Below, piece by piece: positions 62,701 to 64,000 of a DNA stretch of 64,000 bases. The DNA comes from Shewanella sp. MR-4 (lineage in GTDB: Bacteria; Pseudomonadota; Gammaproteobacteria; Enterobacterales; Shewanellaceae), in NCBI RefSeq assembly GCF_000014685.1, contig NC_008321.1, positions 930,001 to 994,000 of the forward strand. The letters are read 5' to 3'. The notes below the pieces were generated by a model. It was not told where the DNA came from. It saw only the letters and a program-made list of their open reading frames with translations, and made no database searches. A program made the position numbers and the translations under genes. How positions within the stretch are numbered: position 1 is the first letter of the stretch; each line of letters begins with the position of its first letter.

Positions 62701-63468
62701 AAGGCCGATGGACAAGGGCTTGATATGGCGAAGGGAGTTATAAAAGGCTTCGGTGGTTTGTCCGGTCAGGGTTCGGCCCGAGGCATCGGTAATAGTGCCA
62801 GAGATCATTACAGGCAAACGTGCTGGCGAATTTGCCCCAAAGAGTTCATCGAACACGGTTTCGATAGCAAATAAGGCGGCCTTAGCGTTTAAGGTATCGA
62901 AGATGGTCTCGACCATAATGATATCGGCGCCGCCCTCAATTAAGGCGCGGGTCGATTCGCAGTAAGCGGTTACTAACTCATCGAAGTGGATATTGCGATA
63001 TCCGGGATCGTTAACATCGGGACTGATAGAGCAAGTGCGGTTAGTGGGCCCTAACACACCGGCAACATAACGGGGTTTCCCCGTGGCCTTTTCGATTTCG
63101 TCACAGGCCTCACGGGCGAGGCGCGCACCTTCACGGTTAATTTCGGCGGACAGTGACTGCATGTCGTAGTCGGCCATGGCGATAGTGGTGGCGTTAAAGG
63201 TGTTGGTTTCAATAATATCGGAACCGGCTAATAGGTAGTCGATGTGAATTTGTTTGATGATGTGTGGCTGCGTGAGCACTAACAAATCGTTATTGCCCTT
63301 AACGTCGGTATGCCAATCCTTGAAACGCTCGCCACGGTAATCGGCTTCTTCCAGCTTGTAGCCTTGGATCATAGTGCCCATAGCGCCGTCTAAAATCAGA
63401 ATGCGCTTTGACAACTGGTTGCGAATGTCTGCCAGTGTTTGGCTGGCTCGATGGAGAGATATCGCCAT
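59734..63468 (-). CDS. metH: Cobalamin-dependent methionine synthase MetH
   Basis: MetH transfers a methyl group from methyltetrahydrofolate to homocysteine through methylcobalamin. The 1244-residue protein (start at ATG 63468, [12 protein letters not shown]) has four modules. The homocysteine-binding module has zinc cysteines in [11 protein letters not shown] and [10 protein letters not shown], and the folate-binding module includes [15 protein letters not shown]. The cobalamin-binding module has the corrinoid ligand His in [15 protein letters not shown]. The C-terminal SAM-dependent reactivation domain follows ([15 protein letters not shown]). I rejected the extension to 63600, since it contains the MetJ-like operator and no homology. 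Expression is probably MetJ-controlled. MetH needs B12, and a cobC-like gene is divergent to it. Confidence 0.97.
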   Translation of the reverse strand: MAISLHRASQTLADIRNQLSKRILILDGAMGTMIQGYKLEEADYRGERFKDWHTDVKGNNDLLVLTQPHIIKQIHIDYLLAGSDIIETNTFNATTIAMADYDMQSLSAEINREGARLAREACDEIEKATGKPRYVAGVLGPTNRTCSISPDVNDPGYRNIHFDELVTAYCESTRALIEGGADIIMVETIFDTLNAKAALFAIETVFDELFGANSPARLPVMISGTITDASGRTLTGQTTEAFYNSLRHIKPLSIGLNCALGPKELRPYVEELSRIAECYVSAHPNAGLPNEFGGYDETPEDMASVIQEWAREGMLNIIGGCCGSTPEHIKVIREAVEPFAPRVLPEIPVACRLSGLEPLTIDAQTLFVNVGERTNVTGSAKFLKLIKEGKFEQALDVAREQVESGAQIIDINMDEGMLDGVEVMHKFLNLIASEPDISRVPIMIDSSKWEVIEAGLKCIQGKGIVNSISLKEGEEKFIEQATLVKRYGAAAIIMAFDEQGQADTKARKVEICTRAYRVLVDKVGFPPEDIIFDPNIFAIATGIDEHDNYAVDFIEAIKEIKATLPHAMISGGVSNVSFSFRGNNPVREAIHAVFLYHAIKVGMDMGIVNAGQLAIYDDIDPELKDKVENVVLNLPCPVEGSNNTEQLLEIAEKFRGDGSSAAKKEDLEWRSWPVNQRLAHALVKGITEFIDEDTEAARQLASRPLDVIEGPLMDGMNIVGDLFGSGKMFLPQVVKSARVMKKAVAYLNPFIEQEKVEGQSNGRILMVTVKGDVHDIGKNIVGVVLACNGFEVFDLGVMVSVERILEAVKEHNIDIIGMSGLITPSLDEMVHNVKTFHREGLTIPAIIGGATCSKIHTAVKIAPHYPHGAIYIADASRAVPMVSKLVSNETRQATIDETYAEYEEMRVKRLSQTKRKEIVSLEAARENRCQHDWANYTPFKPNVLGRQVFEDYPLTDLVDRIDWTPFFRAWELHGHYPEILTDNVVGVEAQKLFADGQAMLKKIIDEKWLTAKGVIGLFPANTVGFDDIELYTDETRTEVEMTTHHLRMQLERVGNDNFCLADFVAPKDSGVADYMGGFAVTAGHGIDEHIARFEANHDDYNAIMLKCLADRLAEAFAERMHERVRKEFWGYAADEQLDNEALIREKYKGIRPAPGYPACPDHTEKGLLWELLKPNETIDLNITESYAMFPTAAVSGWYFAHPKSRYFGVTNIGRDQVEDYAKRKGMTVAETEKWLAPVLDYDPE

Positions 63469-63562
63469 AAAATGATTACCTTTACTACAGCTAAGTTGAG
63501 TCCAAAGTACGCAATCGGGTGACAAATTGCATTTTATTATTGAATGTCGTTCGTTATGTTTT

Positions 63563-63586
63563 GGACATTTATACGTATAGACGTCC
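63563..63586. promoter_or_regulatory. Three tandem MetJ-like boxes
   Basis: Three adjacent 8-mers are GGACATTT, ATACGTAT and AGACGTCC. The consensus met box is AGACGTCT; the matches are about 5, 6 and 7 of 8 when read on the better strand. MetJ binds arrays of such boxes. The array lies 95-118 bases upstream of metH and 93-116 bases upstream of the divergent phosphatase gene, so it could control both. Confidence 0.68.
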
Positions 63587-63678
63587 ATAATACGCGACAT
63601 CGGATTGTCAGGGCAAGGCTAAAGTTGGTATAGCATAGGCGAGATAACCCAGATAAAAACGATAAAAGGAAAGATCAG

Positions 63679-64000
63679 ATGAAGCAGCTCAGGTTATTAC
63701 TGTTACGCCATGGAGAATGCGAGGGCGGGGCGATTTTACGTGGCCGAGTCGATGTGCCACTGAGCGACAAGGGCTGGCGGCAGATGTCGGCGGCGGTGGA
63801 GGCGCAGGCGACTGTGTGCCACGGCATTTATAGCTCGACCTCAAGGCGCTGCGCCGAGTTTGCCAAGGCCTTTGCGGCTGAGCTGCATTCGAGTGCGTCC
63901 GTGGGCATGAGTTTAGATGCGCCCGCGCCTTTGCCGCTGAAGGTCAACTTGCTGGAGGAGTTACAGGAAATAGCCTTCGGCGATTGGGATGGTTGCCTGC
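63679..64000 (+). CDS. cobC: Histidine phosphatase, probable alpha-ribazole phosphatase CobC (3' end outside window)
   Basis: The visible 107 codons start MKQLRLLLLRHGECEGG. The histidine phosphatase signature RHG has the phospho-accepting His11, and RGRVDVPLSDKGW and GIYSSTSRRCAEFA are further conserved blocks. LEELQEIAFGDWDG is the family's second motif (acidic residue of the pocket). CobC removes the phosphate of alpha-ribazole 5'-phosphate in cobalamin assembly. The assignment over other histidine phosphatases rests on the RHGE-type start, the EIAFGDWDG block and the position beside B12-dependent metH. An AAAGGAAAG ribosome binding site precedes the ATG, and the gene runs off the window. 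Confidence 0.75.
   Translation, partial: MKQLRLLLLRHGECEGGAILRGRVDVPLSDKGWRQMSAAVEAQATVCHGIYSSTSRRCAEFAKAFAAELHSSASVGMSLDAPAPLPLKVNLLEELQEIAFGDWDGCL

Noticed and set aside
63469..63600. N-terminal extension of MetH
   Set aside because: It would place the MetJ-like operator inside the coding region and lacks homology. ATG 63468 begins the conserved part.

Overview
The window is a chromosomal segment of a gammaproteobacterium, almost certainly a Shewanella of the oneidensis/MR-4/ANA-3 group. I infer this from a periplasmic tetraheme flavocytochrome c fumarate reductase (FccA type), a MipA/DUF3019/RstA-like/RstB-like operon, GlyGly-CTERM surface proteins, and a remembered gene order (xerD-dsbC-recJ ... 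ahpF-ahpC ... ldhA-fccA ... prfB-lysS ... metH). No database was consulted. No tRNA, rRNA, CRISPR array or transposase gene was recognised.

Layout. 1-4.7 kb: recombination, repair and disulfide genes (xerD 3' part, dsbC, recJ), a GNAT enzyme and small membrane proteins. 4.7-13.2 kb, mostly minus strand: the peroxide-detoxifying pair ahpF/ahpC, an exported M17 aminopeptidase, a spermidine-synthase-fold protein, a small MscS channel, a DUF3332 lipoprotein, a dienelactone hydrolase and D-lactate dehydrogenase. 13.4-21.4 kb: fccA, small membrane proteins, a thioredoxin/CcdA fusion, and the divergent ohr/ohrR pair with two near-palindromic operators, followed by a short GlpD-like flavoenzyme. 21.5-32.7 kb: rlmC, a four-gene MipA/DUF3019/response regulator/kinase operon divergent from a 1705-residue subtilase with two RstA-box-like sites between them, then chrA. 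32.8-45.1 kb: a chemoreceptor, a large modular formate dehydrogenase, prfB with its programmed frameshift, lysS, pbpG and a rhomboid protease. 45.2-51.7 kb: a minus-strand group of one large lipoprotein and two YwqK/MORN-2 repeat proteins. 51.9-52.9 kb: a YghX-like hydrolase.

52.9-59.7 kb is an accessory island between the yghX-like gene and metH. It holds four full copies and one fragment of a 250-460 bp structured repeat with several nested inverted repeats. These copies bracket two cargo modules: an AT-rich GlyGly-CTERM-like surface protein lying between two 98% identical direct repeats, and a three-gene cassette (HEPN-fold protein, membrane-anchored coiled coil, ABC ATPase with TOPRIM domain) that looks like a candidate phage-defence system. 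The repeat shows covariation between copies in its head stem, so it probably acts as a structured RNA or folded single-stranded DNA. I consider the repeat family and the cassette the most likely undescribed biology here.

59.7-64 kb: cobalamin-dependent metH and the start of a divergent cobC-like phosphatase share a short promoter region with three tandem MetJ-like boxes. Where an upstream extension of an open frame looked wrong, I moved the start using ribosome binding sites, signal peptides or family alignment, and each entry says so.
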